Below, piece after piece: positions 1 through 12,500 of a stretch of 64,000 nt of DNA (position 1 is its first letter; every line of letters begins with the position of its first letter). Below the pieces are notes generated by a model that was not told where the DNA came from, ran no database searches, and worked only from the letters and a program-made list of their open reading frames with translations. The position numbers and the translations under genes are program-made. This DNA is from Chaunax sp. Z400 (taxonomy: Eukaryota; Chordata; Actinopteri; Lophiiformes; Chaunacidae), in assembly GCA_037577475.1 (NCBI GenBank), contig CM075192.1, positions 14,045,908-14,109,907 of the forward strand, written 5' to 3'.

Positions 1-1301
1 TTTCATCTTTTTGGTCTTCAAATTACAAAAAGCATAAATGCAAAAGATGACATTTAGCTACTCCATCTGAACAAATAGTGACTATACTTCAAAATGCATC
101 AGGTCGAACAACTTCGTCAGTTTTTCGTTATGAAAATCAATGTTTATCACATTAGTTATTCTAAAGATTAACCTTACCTCTATCGCACCCTGTGAAAGCT
201 TCGTCATGGTTGTGAGAAGGTGATTTAGCGACACAAAGACAACTTTACTACAATAATAGCTGGAGAGCCACGACTAGGCTTCCTGCCTCTGACAATACTC
301 GCTTAAGTGTGTCAGTGGCGCCAACATATTGGACAAACGCGCGCAAAGTCGTATTGGTTACTCTAGTTTCCGTTTCCGCTCACAGATCTGATTTCAGTTT
401 GCAGTCTGCTAGCACACTGAGTATGCTGAGCTTGTAATCGCTGCAAAACTGACCGGAGACCAGTTGAAGAATGTCAGCGCCAAACAACGTGACATCACGC
501 ATTTATTACGGTGCATTCAAGTCCATAGGAAAATTATAAAGATGTTAACAAAACCTTAGATGGTTTAATTTTTTTAAAAATTTGGTTGCTGCTTTTTAAA
601 GTCTGCAGTTTTCTTCAATATGGTCATCACGCTAATATACATCCAAAGAAAATTTGCACACTTTATGGGTAATTTTTGGCAAAAGATACAATAAGTAACC
701 TCTTCTTTTAATTATTGTAAATTGAATACCCTTTTACAGTGGAAATAATATATTTAATTTGATGGACAAAATTGATAACTATGAATAAAGAGTGATGTGC
801 AAAAAATGTGTGCATTCTACTCTGTGTTCAGTTCAAGAAGACAATAAAACTCATAAACCTGACAGGTTGTGATTCAAACCAATTAAATTTATTATCCCAT
901 TAGATGACATTTTTAAAACATTTACTACCATGACCATACATTTTGACATGACCATACATTTTGACACATTGAAACTGTAAAGTATAATCAATCAACTCTA
1001 AGATGAAGACAGATTTTACTACAGTTATAAGGCATTTCATGTATCTTATAATTCTAAGAGTTGCTTGACCGGAACATGTCCCGTAAAACTGATATTATTT
1101 TGACAAATATTTGTTTTTTTACATGGGATACTGGGCTTCAGTGTGTTTATTCTACAATGAAATAAAGACACATGTGAAGCTCCTATTTTTACACACATTC
1201 TGATCCAGCTGAGTGATATTGTACATTTAATCTGTACAATCATAGAGGTCTTGGTCTGGGTTTTCAACAATGAGTGTTTTCAACAGTGCAGGTATTAGTC
1301 C
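1..1301. other. Left flank and serpinf2 3' UTR
   Basis: No conserved coding segment is visible on either strand. The right part is the expected 3' UTR of the minus-strand serpinf2 gene. On the minus strand an AATAAA hexamer lies at 888-893, about 410 bases past the stop codon, and another candidate lies near 1145-1150. Bases 180-480 are less AT-rich than the rest and could be flank of a gene further left, but I see no exon there. Confidence 0.5.
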
Positions 1302-3718
1302 CTACTTAGGTGGGCCTCCAAATGAGGAAACATAATTCTTATCAATCGGGAATCCCACTTTATCTTTGCTTCCAAGTTCTCCTCTTTGCAAGACAGGGGC
1401 TCCAGGATTTGGGTTGTTGATGACACCCATGAAGATGGGCACTTGAGTCATATCATCCATCAGGGCAAAGAAAAAGGGTTGGGTCAGGTGAAAAACAGGG
1501 ATAGATGCCCGTGAGATGACCACAGTGGTGGCGGCAGCAGCCTCTGCACCCTCCTCATTTATCTCCATACAGGACTTATGCATCACACTGGACACCAGCA
1601 GAGGGCCGTCTGCCATCTCAGCCAAGTTGGGATTGGAAAACATCTCTCCAAGGCCTAACACAAAGTAGACAATACAGACTTAATTCTAGTCCTTAGTGTA
1701 TTAAAAACTTCAAAGATTATGATTGTGTGGTAAATAACACAGGAGTGTGGAAAATAAAGAGCTCTTACCCAATTTGGTAAAAACATCCTGTAGTTCTTTA
1801 GCATACTCCAGTTTGAATTTGGGAACTTTAACTTGAACAATTCTCTCCTTTGGCAGATGATTATATAGGTCTGAGAAATTCAGCTTTTTAGAGAGAGAAG
1901 ACATATTGACCTGGCCAGACATAGGCATGACCACCAACAAACTCATGAACTTCGTGAATGGGAACTTTGCTACCTGCAAAGGAAGAAGAGTTGGATATAA
2001 AATAGAGGTTATGTCAGGAGTTGAAGTTTCTTTCCAAACTGTTTGATGAGAAGCAAGTGTATTTTTTGGAAAGTGATTGAACCAAAAAGATAGAGTGATA
2101 AAACTCTATTTTACCTGAGCCTCTAGTTCATTATCAATAAATAAACTCAAGGGATGTTTGGCATTTTCCATCACTTCAACATCAACCATGTGTTTGTCAT
2201 CAAGGTAGAATACACCTCTGGAGGTAAAACGCGGGTCAAATTGAGCTTTCCACTGTCCTGTGGGTAACATGGAAAATTCAAGCATGCAGTAAGTTTTGAA
2301 AAAAACAAAAACAAACAAACTTGCAAACACTGAAGATTTCACTGGGGGTTTTTTCCACTGGGATCTTGGGGAATGAGTATTCTTAGCAAACTTGACATCT
2401 TTGAAAATATGGGGACATTTCACCTTTAAAATGGACAGCATTAATGAGCATGAGGAGCATGTTGGGTGGTAAAGAAGAAAGGAAGTCCGTAATCTTTCCG
2501 TTTGTTGCCTTGTCCACCCAGTCATTTATCTGTTGCAGGCTCTCCAAAACAACTGGGTCTGAGTCATATAACCGCTGAGATTCATTGACAAAGTCTTGCT
2601 TTAGCTGGAACCCTAAAAACATATAAACACACAATTTCTCAGGCTCCATTTCTCTTAAACCTTTTTTGTGGGTCAGTACTATAAAGAGAAATGGTTAGAA
2701 AATATAAGCTCCTGCAAGAAGGAACTATACAGTCTCAACTTTTAATATAGTGAAAAATTATTTCCGAGTTTTTCCTAGCAAATAACCTTGGCGAAGGAAG
2801 ATGCGTGTAGCAATTTGGAGGTCACTGTTCCTGAGCTGCACAAACACATTATGAAGAGACTCGTGGTAGCAGGGGAGAGTGTTTTCATTCAGATGATGCA
2901 TCAGCAGCTCTCGTGTCTCATTTACCGCACCTGTAAAGAAGAAGGGCGCACAAATGATAACTGTCTCCAGAGGACTAAAACTTGGGCAAGTTGCTGACAC
3001 AATTCAGCCGCTATGTGTAGAAATCAGGCTCTTATGTACAATGTGTCATGTGAAAGCTGCAGCAGGGATTACATACCTAAAGCCAATTGGGAGAGGGCTA
3101 ATGATATGCTGAAAGGAGATATGATAACATTTGGCTGCTCTGGCGTTATCTCCAGGTTCTGCAACAACTGCACACCAAGTTTTTGAATGGCAGCAGCGAT
3201 GGCCTCCCTGGACTGTGGACTTCTCGCAATAGACCAACAATCGTCATGTTCCTCCTCTTCTAATGAGCCCCCGCTGGTACTACTAGCTATAGTCGGTGCA
3301 GTTACAGATGTTTCTGTGGTATATTCGTTTTCTGGTTGTGGGGTACTTTGATTTTCTACTTTCTAAAGGCAAGAAAAGAAGAAAATGTTTAAGCACATGG
3401 ACACATTTTCAAACCATGAATGTAGATGTCTAGAATAAGTGTTATGAAACAGTCACAATAGAGAAAAAATTCTTCCAAGCATTTCTGTTTTGCTTCTAAC
3501 CTCTATAGGGTTGCTGGGCATCAAAGGAATGAGAGGCACCAACGGGATTGATTCATTGTCTGCCACCTCATCACTCTGTTGAGATAGTAGAAAAATAATC
3601 TATACATATTTGATCAAATTTTAAATAATCTGAAAAGTGATTTTAAGTAATTTCAGTGCTTTACAATGGCTCCTTGGCTGCAGAGACAGATCAACAGGAG
3701 TGTCAGATGAAAGTCCAT
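1302..3718 (-). CDS. serpinf2: Alpha-2-antiplasmin (serpin F2), 8 coding exons
   Basis: Secreted serpin that inhibits plasmin and so limits fibrin breakdown. Exons in transcript order: 3718-3665, 3575-3501, 3362-3077, 2930-2787, 2612-2424, 2257-2115, 1973-1769, 1654-1302. They total 1449 bases, all GT-AG, giving 482 aa (human 491). The start is the ATG of MDFHLTLLLICLCSQG, a clear signal peptide. A roughly 75-residue acidic and Thr/Ser-rich segment precedes the serpin core. Core motifs include LILINAVHFKG-like strand residues (read here as LMLINAVHFKG) and QPFFFALMDD. The reactive loop reads EEGAEAAAATTVVISR-AS, placing P1 Arg at about residue 414. The NPNPGAP motif and a C-terminal extension ending in Lys are what separate serpin F2 from C1 inhibitor, which I considered first. 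The tail after NPNPGAP is about 30 residues, against about 50 in human. Lying just downstream of wdr81 on the same strand supports the call. Confidence 0.93.
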
Positions 3719-6573
3719 GTCCTTAAAACCTAAATGTAAAAGAGAGAAATTAAGTTGGGAGAAAAAATGTGGGACCTGGTCTCTTTGGCAAAATAAATAT
3801 ACCTCTCATATACAAACCCCTTCAAACAGAAAACTCTGACCTTCCATTTATAATTTCTTTGCTGTAATGTTTGCACTTCCACTCTACTTTTTCACCCTGT
3901 TTTAAAGGAACCCAGATCATCTGGAATTATGCCTAAAACATGAGCCACACAAAAGGATTTAGCAGACATGCACCAAGCTTTCCACACAGACACTGCAGTG
4001 TGTTTTCAGCAGATATCCAGGCTGTTTTGAAAAACATCCTAATAGTGCAGTTGTATTGTTCAATAAAATATTTTTATAGGCTGTACACATTGAGGAACAG
4101 AAAATCCACTTGGCCTGGCAGAAATAGTGGTGCATTGTGGTATCCACACATTCTGTATTCAAATCAACATAAAATATGACAATATTTAAGAAAAAGTCAT
4201 GAACTGGTACAGCACCATGGTCCCCTTTGCAGACCTTAAACAAACAAGAAAAATCTGTGAATAACTGAGCACCATTTAGCATATTCCACAGTCATAAAAT
4301 TATTCAAATGTACAATCAAAACCGAAGAGGTCAATGAAAATATATTTCGTCTTACCTTAAATTTAAATTAGAAAAAAACCCTGCTGCCTTGTCCAAAAAA
4401 AGGGGCGACAAAGTGACTACCGATGGCAGAATTCCTGAGAGCAAAGGATTGGCATTTGCTCAGCAAACAGTTAAATATCAACTTCCATTGATCTGAGGCC
4501 TTTAAAGCACTATTTGTTTGCAATTGTAGCTACTGAGACTCATCCATGGCTAAATATTGAAGACTGACACGCTTAGCTTTTTTGCATGTCAATCGGCAGA
4601 AGATAATATCATGACACGACTAAATATTTGATAGGGCACATGACTAATTAATTAAACAAGTGCGGTTTATCCAACTCTGTGAGCAAACAAATGCAACTTG
4701 CTGACACAATTGACATTTGATATCAGAGAACATAAGCCCACATTTCCCAGAAAGCCTTGGTTTTGACAGATTACAAACTTCACAGAACAGCCACGTTTGA
4801 CTGCTCTGTCAACTAAAAGACATTATTATCTTGTGACCAATAACAACAGGGAAAGAAATTAAGACATTAGGTCACATTTCCCCAGTTAGCAAAATGATAT
4901 CCTCTAGATTATGTGACAGCTATCCGCAAACACAGGAGGGGACTTTGTCCAATCTGAGCTCTCCTGATTCAGCCAAGATTAGAAGGCAAGTCTGGGAGTC
5001 ATGATAAACCCTTGTGAGGCACACAGAACAACTGGAACACACACAAAAACATGAGGAAGCATTTTCTTTTATTAATTCACTCAATGAATAAGTGTTTTCA
5101 TTGACTTCACTTAAAAATTTCAAAGTGACAATGGAATAATTGTAGCCAATTGTCAGTATGCAACTACAAATTATCTTTCTTATAACAAATTTTGTTGTTT
5201 AATGATTACTGAGCTTTCACTGCTGTTTCACTGCAAGTTTAGAAAAACACAATATATCAAAAGGTGTAACACATTTGTCAGAGCAATTTGAGCTTCGAGC
5301 AAATAATTAGAAAAGAATTAAAACTGTTTCAGAACATGAAAGTGGTAAAACTCAGACGAAAATGGCGAGTGCTTAGATAATTGGATGGTAATGACCCTTA
5401 GAAACTTTTTAAAACTTTGATAGAGTCATTAAGAGTTTTGTGGGTAATGGGCTTGTCTTAAGGAACACAAATCTACTGCAGCAAGTTAAACCACATTTTT
5501 TTTTATTGAGTTATAACTTTTGTTGGTATTTTCTAAACATATTCATAAGCAACATATAAATGTTGTAATACAAAAATGTTTCTCTTGGCATTGACTGCTA
5601 CTATGTTAGCTTTTGTACTCAGAAATTAGAAAGTGGTGAATTTAAGAACTGGCATACTCTGCCTAGATGCACTCCAGTATGATGCTGCTACAGGTTCTGA
5701 CGGCTCATCATCTGTTTAAAAATCCCAAAGCAATTTCAAGTAATTCATTGGTGAATAAAAACATTAAGTCGTTAAAATCTGAGCGCCAATCTAAATGTTA
5801 CAATTCAAGCTATACTTGTGCAGTAGAATAAAGGCTGTGCAGTCATTTTGTATTTTTGTATGCAATGACAATTGAGGCGTCTCCACCGAGACTGTTGACA
5901 AAGAAAGTAAGTGTACTTTTATTATTCATGAACAATCTAATGTAAAAAATCTCTCATGAAACACGGAGTGACAGCAACACAAAAAGTGATTTCATCTACA
6001 AATACTGCATAGTTTAATCAGTGCATTTGGATACGCATGTATTCTAACATCAAGGGAAAAGAGGTCAAGGTATTTTTGGTGTTGTTATGCATCTATTTGG
6101 AAAGGGTAAACACTACATAAGAACCACGTTTGGTTCCACCTTCCTGAGCAGGTCTTCTGATTCATTATTTTGAACAGGATAATTGACCTACATAGTCAAA
6201 AGAACAAATTGCCTTGTCAAGAAAAGAATTTCCCATTATATATCATCTATACAACTATAGGCTTTTAAAATGTCATGGGATTTACTGCACAAGATAAATG
6301 TTAACTGTGCGACACACATTACCTGTTAATCAAATTTGGTGCCGCAGAAGACTGACAAGATTCGGTAGACATGAAGCTTATACAATACTGTAGCTCTGCT
6401 TGTGCTGCTTCATTCAAAAAGCAATTTAGGGGAACAAATTTCCCCATCAGTACAATTGACCTAAAGCACAGGAGAAAGGACAGAGAAATCAGACACCTGG
6501 TGTCTTCATGAATAAGACCCTTTCATGGTCACGGTTAAGACTGTTTTGTGTAGCTGGGAGTCATTGATTTTCC
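3719..6573. other. serpinf2 upstream region and wdr81 3' UTR
   Basis: Bases 3719-3721 join the serpinf2 start exon, whose acceptor is at 3722-3723, so at least one noncoding 5' exon must lie further right. A donor-like site on the minus strand at 4354-4355 (exon edge about 4356) is a candidate, which would put the promoter near 4400-4600. The part nearest 6573 is wdr81 3' UTR, with a minus-strand AATAAA-type signal near 5917. No other coding segment was recognised. Confidence 0.4.
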
Positions 6574-9500
6574 CTAAGCTAATAACCGGATGGCCCCGTT
6601 CTCAGAGCCCAGCAGCAAAAGCCTCTTGGTGGGCAGGACTGCCAGGCTGGTCAGCATGCCGCGGAAGTTCTCCGAGCTCAGCTTTGTGCTACTGACAGGA
6701 CTCATTGAGATATCTGCCATGGAGTAGACGCCGATCTTGTTTGCCACTGTTCCGGTTACAATTTCGGAACCGTAAAGGTCAAAGGCGTGAATGGGGTCAG
6801 ACTGCGACTTGTACTGGCGAAGAGGCTTGTGTTCCAGATCTTTCCACACAGTGAGAGTGTAGTCAGTGGAGGAGCTGATGACCAAGTTTCCTTCCGCAGC
6901 CTGAAATGTAAAACACAAGGCAGAAGGTCACTGACTGTTGATATCATAACACAGTTACAGTAATACTGCCGGTCTTAAGGTTTTTAAACATTTTTTTAAG
7001 CTGTGTGATTACAGCAATACAATTCAAATTTACTTGTAAATACCCTAAAATTAAAGAAAATATATATAAAAATATGAAGACTTTTAAAGAAGAGAAACTT
7101 GAAAAATAGAATACAACCCTATTTGCTTATATTAGTTTCTTAAATCTGTTAAATCAAAAACATTGGACTGCTCCAGCAACCACACACTTGGAGAACAAGT
7201 TTAATCTTCTTCACTGACTACAGAATATACTTTAAATAACCTAAAATAATAAAAAGAGGGTTGTTTTTTTTCATTTACCGGTTTAATGTGAAAACACAGA
7301 ACAATTGAGTAATTTAGTAAGTCTGAGTAATATGAATGGGCCAATGAGAACCACTCTGGTCTTTCTAATGAGTAACTTGTGTCCATATTTGCGTAAACTT
7401 GAGCCTTTAAAACTGGAGATACAATCCTTGACCTAATTTGGGGTTAAATAAAGTTTGCTCATCCTTGCGCTCTGTTGACAACAGATGTGCTCGGTACAAC
7501 TTTCACCATCTCCACACCACTTTGTTCCTTTCCAGCATTAGCCACTTCGCTGATGGTCGTCTTGAACATTTATCACATGACTACTGAAAAATTCAGCCAC
7601 ACCCACTGGCTTGAGTATGTGATGTGGTCCAGGAGCACAGGAACAGGCTCTTACAACAACTTTCAAGAATATTTCTGGGACAATACTGGTTTACAGGTTT
7701 TAATATATATAGGACACTAAATTAAGACTAAATTAACACAACACCTTTTACCTTACAGGCTGCATGCATGTCAAACAGCAACATTCCTCTTCCTGACAAG
7801 TGCAAACCCAATGCATCTGATAAGACACTTCTTTAAATTTTTAACAGAGGCAGGCAGTGTGAGGTTTACAAACTAATAGTAATACTTCTTTTATAGAAAT
7901 TACCCAGACTGCATCAAAAAACTGGTCAAACATCAGAGTTTCCAATATTCCATTCACACAATTCAGCAAAAGGTCTAGGTGAGACACAAGAATGCAATCT
8001 GGGTTGCTCAGGAAAAGAGTAAACACAATTGCCAAGTGATAAACTGGCACTTCTTGGGTTGCGACTTTCACAGCTGTAGTCATCCAAAAATTTCTATTTT
8101 CCCAAAAACCCTGATTACGATTTCATGCCCCCTGGATTCTGCAGGCTGATGTAACAAAACAGTTGGACTGCAAGAACACATCCCTCCTCCTCCTCTGACT
8201 CCGTCATCTCATTTTTCAAAAGGCAGAAGATATTTCATAGAAACACAATAAGCACTTAAACATGTTTTTACTGTGAAAGAAAAGATAAATAAACAGAACA
8301 TTATTATTTATTAACAACTATTGCCATGTTGTATTTACCCTTTTGATATTTCAAAAATCACTTGGAAAATCGCTGAAAAAGCAGCCAATTCAAAGAAACT
8401 GCCCACTGGGTTTGGCTACAGGTTTCACCTCCCCGATTATATGACACACGATGACTTATGCAAACAACTTGACTGTTGAACGTCACGCACATGTCAGTTT
8501 GGGGAAACACACACCGAATAGGAGTACTTGGTATAACATGGGTTCAAGGTAGTGTGTGGACATCAATTAATCAAGGTGCATCACTTTCTAAAACAAAACA
8601 CAACGCATGTTGCACCCAAAAATCAGCAAATCACAGATATGTATGTTAAAATTTGAACATACAAATCCTAAAAAAGTATTTAATATTCACCGTCTTAGAG
8701 TTTTCCATATTGTTTTTACACTCTTCTTCTGGTTGCATTTAAAGACACTCCAAAATTTAAGTGTTTGCTGCCGAGGTGCAACAAAGCAAATAATGCAAAA
8801 ATTTTAGTTCATAAGTTTCTTAAAAACATTTCAAAATCTGGTAATTGCTTGTCTTCCTTTCCTTCCTTCTTTTTCTCTTAAATACTTTGTTTCTCTAATA
8901 CATAGTCTAAACATATTTTTATATCATTCTGAAAGTACTTTGTATTTATGCATTAAACAAATACACTTCAAGGTATACTCCCACTCAACTAACAGCCTAG
9001 GCGTACAAAATGCATTCCACCCAAAATGCGGCATATCAATTTATATCATTTTATTATTTGGTCAATTTTCAATGCATAATTCAAACAGAAACATGCCAAA
9101 CGAAAGGGAATTCCGTGGGTTGATTTGTTTTGGATTTCCCCAACTGGGCCGTCATTTCCCTGCAGCTTCCCGTCGTTTATGCGCAGGCGCAAGCCAGCTG
9201 TGCGTGTCCAGATTTCGATTTCAGTAGCTCCCATCGATCCTTCTGCTCTCCAGTATTTACCAGTTTTGCTCTCTGTTTCTTTTCGTCAGCTACTCAATGC
9301 CTTTTCCTTGCACTATCTGTTATTTTATGTCGTCCCCACTTTCTCTTCTCCATTTGATTGCAGATTTAAAAATGCTGCGCATGCGCATGGGGAAAAAAAC
9401 TATTTATTTAATAAGAAATGTATTTGAGCAGTGCCTGGATGGCCTACAGGTTTGTCAATATAGTTGCAACTTCTGGGCAGGCACCTTTTGATGCATTATG

Positions 9501-12500
9501 TCATCTCTCTCCAATTTCTTGTCTAGTCGTTACTGTCTGCTATTTAAGTCGCACATGCTTATTGCATCCATAAGCACTGTTGTCTAAAGCCAAACTTTCA
9601 TGAAATTTGTTTGACTGTCACTGGTAGATCATCCCTCTGTGGTCAAAAAGCTGACCACATCTATTTAACACCACTGGCTACTGACTACAATGTTACCTAA
9701 ATACAGCTGTTGTCAGCAATACAAAGGTGAGCTAAAGAAAAACCACTCACACACACACACAGACACAACACACACGAGTATACCTTCATTTGGAGGATAT
9801 CTCCCTCATGAGCCGGCCAGCCCCTCAGAATAAGTCCAGTGCGTGCGTCTAGCAGAACAATGAAGCCAGATGAAAAACCTGCAGCTACAGTGCGGCCAGA
9901 AGGGCTCACTGCCAGGTAGCGGATGAGCCCAGCACTCACATTGTTGTATGCCAGACGAAATTCATGCTGGGGACACAGGAAGATTTGTAATTGTCAAGGC
10001 TGAAATTATTCTACAGTGGATAAGTGTAAAAAGTGCTATTATTTTGAAAAGACAGTAATTATTGATAAAAGGTGGTTGCTGTCTGGAGTGGTTCTTCACG
10101 GAATAAACGTATTCAGTGAAATTGCTACCTGCAGTCCTGGTTTGCGAGGATCAATGAAGCGAAGAACAGAATCTGCGCTACCAAACACGACACTACAGTG
10201 TGGAGCTGGCATCGTGGTGACAGCTGTGATGGGATTTTTCCCATCCACAGCTTCATACGAGCGGATCTGCTTGCCTAAGGACAACAGATAAGAGTGCAGT
10301 ATAGTTATTTTATTCCATCCATTGAGTCTCATATCCTTTAACTAAACTCAATGTTCATATCAACAGCAGAAATGCATTGCGGTCAATCTCTCTTGCCTGT
10401 ATACTGGTCCCACAGGTGCACAGTACCATCACAGCTGACTACCTCCTGTGAAGCCTCTAGCTGTCCAACATAGAAAACTGACTTTCGATGGTCATTGTAT
10501 GTCAGCCTGGGCTGCACCTCCTGTGTTCCATCACCGTGGTTATAGAGGGGCCAAAGCTTAACAGTCTTGTCTTTACTACCAGAAAGGAAGTAATCCTCTC
10601 CTGCCAGCGGTGCTAAACACTTTGTGGTGCCGGAGTGACCCAGGAAGCTCTGTAGTCGAATCTGATGGAAGTGGAAATGTGGATCCTGCTGGTTGAGACC
10701 AATCTCATACTGCCAGTAGGCCAGCCAGTTGCCCTGCAGTGAGCGGCCACTGCGAGGGAGTTCCTGCTTCAGGGCACTCTCCTCTAAAGTGGTACCTGTC
10801 ACCCAAGAGGAGGAAAAGGAAGCTGTGCCAATGGATGGAGTGGTAAAGGTGGTGCCAGTGGTGATGATGGGGGTGATATGGCTGGAGCGTCCCCAAGAGT
10901 TTGCCAAGCCCAGGTTTGCGCTGCCGTCATAATCAGTGCCATGAGACACTTGGATACGGTTTCCTACCAAGTGGCTCCCAAACGTGCCTGACTCAGGGAG
11001 GGAGTCCCCCAGTTGGGTGGAGCTAGTTGAGGGAGCAGGAAATGGGTTGCAACCCACACGTCTGGCAAAATCTGAAGAGAGACCAATGGAGGAAGGAGGT
11101 AGGTCCATCCTGGATGCTGCCGAGAAATTCGTCGCACTACGCTGACTCACACTATGATGGTAGGACTGGGACAACTGCCAGATCAACTCGTGGTTAGGAA
11201 CCAATTTTCGAATTGCCATGTCACCTACAGAAATCACATAAAAAAAGCATAAATGTGATTGTAGCACAACTTACTTTGTCTTCCCTGTGAGATAGGGTAT
11301 GTTCATATTTATGTGAGATTACACATTCTCTACCTATGAGGCAGCAGAAGGGGATGTAGGAGGCATGAGCCATCTCAGGGTTAAATACAGTCTGCAGCTC
11401 CTCCAATACACCCAACTCATATGTGGCATTCGACCCTTCAGCTGTGCAGACGTCCACGACCGTGACTTCTCCCACAACTCTGCGAGGGGCCCTGTCCAGC
11501 TATGGTGTAAGAGTAATATTTACCACATCTGTATTTTCCATTTTGTAAAGAAAAACATTCAACTACATGAAGAAACTTCTAAATCATCTGACAAAATAAG
11601 AAAAGAAAAAAATCCTGTCGTGCTCAGAAAAGCCTGTATTCTCGTTCTCTCTCTCTGTCTGTGTCAATTTATATTCCAAGCTCATGTTTTTTTTCATACA
11701 TATTTTCATCCGCCTTTGCATCATTTGTATTTGTGAAGCCTTTTATGGCAGATCTGCTTGTTAAAAGCATTCTAGAAATAGACTACACACGATCCTTGTC
11801 AGTCTGCATGTGCTTTGTGTGTGTGTGTGTTTGCATGTGTATACCTGGGGCTGCAGAGAATGTAGCAGAGAGAAAACAGCAAAGAACCGTCGCAGTGTGT
11901 CAGCCATATGCTGTTGCACCATCTCCCTCCCGATGCGAAGACAGATGAGTGCCATCAGGCTGAGGGTCTTGAGACAGACAGCAGTGCGTGTCTGCACCCC
12001 GCTGGGAAACCTGCATACAGCAGAATGGGCACAACCAATCAGGGGATGAATGACAGATCTATTGCAACATATTTTCTGATCACACTCAGCACAAAAATTT
12101 AAGAGACGTTAGACTTAAAACTGCAAAATATAAAAAGCTTAAGTGTGTGACAAATAAACAACCAAAACAATCTCTTTACAAAATTCTGTTATTTGACTTG
12201 TCTTTGAATAAATTAACAATGAGGCTCTACCGTAAGCTATACCCAAACATACTTCTAGACTAAGCATTTGGCTGTGATGTTATTTACCCCAAACGAGGAG
12301 TGGTGAGCAGGTCCAGTAGTGGCAGCAGCACATCCTGATTTATCTTCATAAGCATGTCCATTAGAGTCGTATCAGAGAGAAAGACAACAATCTTCTGTGT
12401 AAGTGCAACAGCTCCAAGCAGACTTGCCTCCTTACGTGTGTTAAGACGCTGTGAAGAAGGTGGAGAAACCTGGAAACACACATTTGTGAAATCAAAGCAA

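Noticed and set aside
1302..1661. C1 inhibitor (serping1)
   Set aside because: The Arg P1 and EAAAA hinge fit both, but NPNPGAP, the Lys-ending tail and the place next to wdr81 fit serpin F2.
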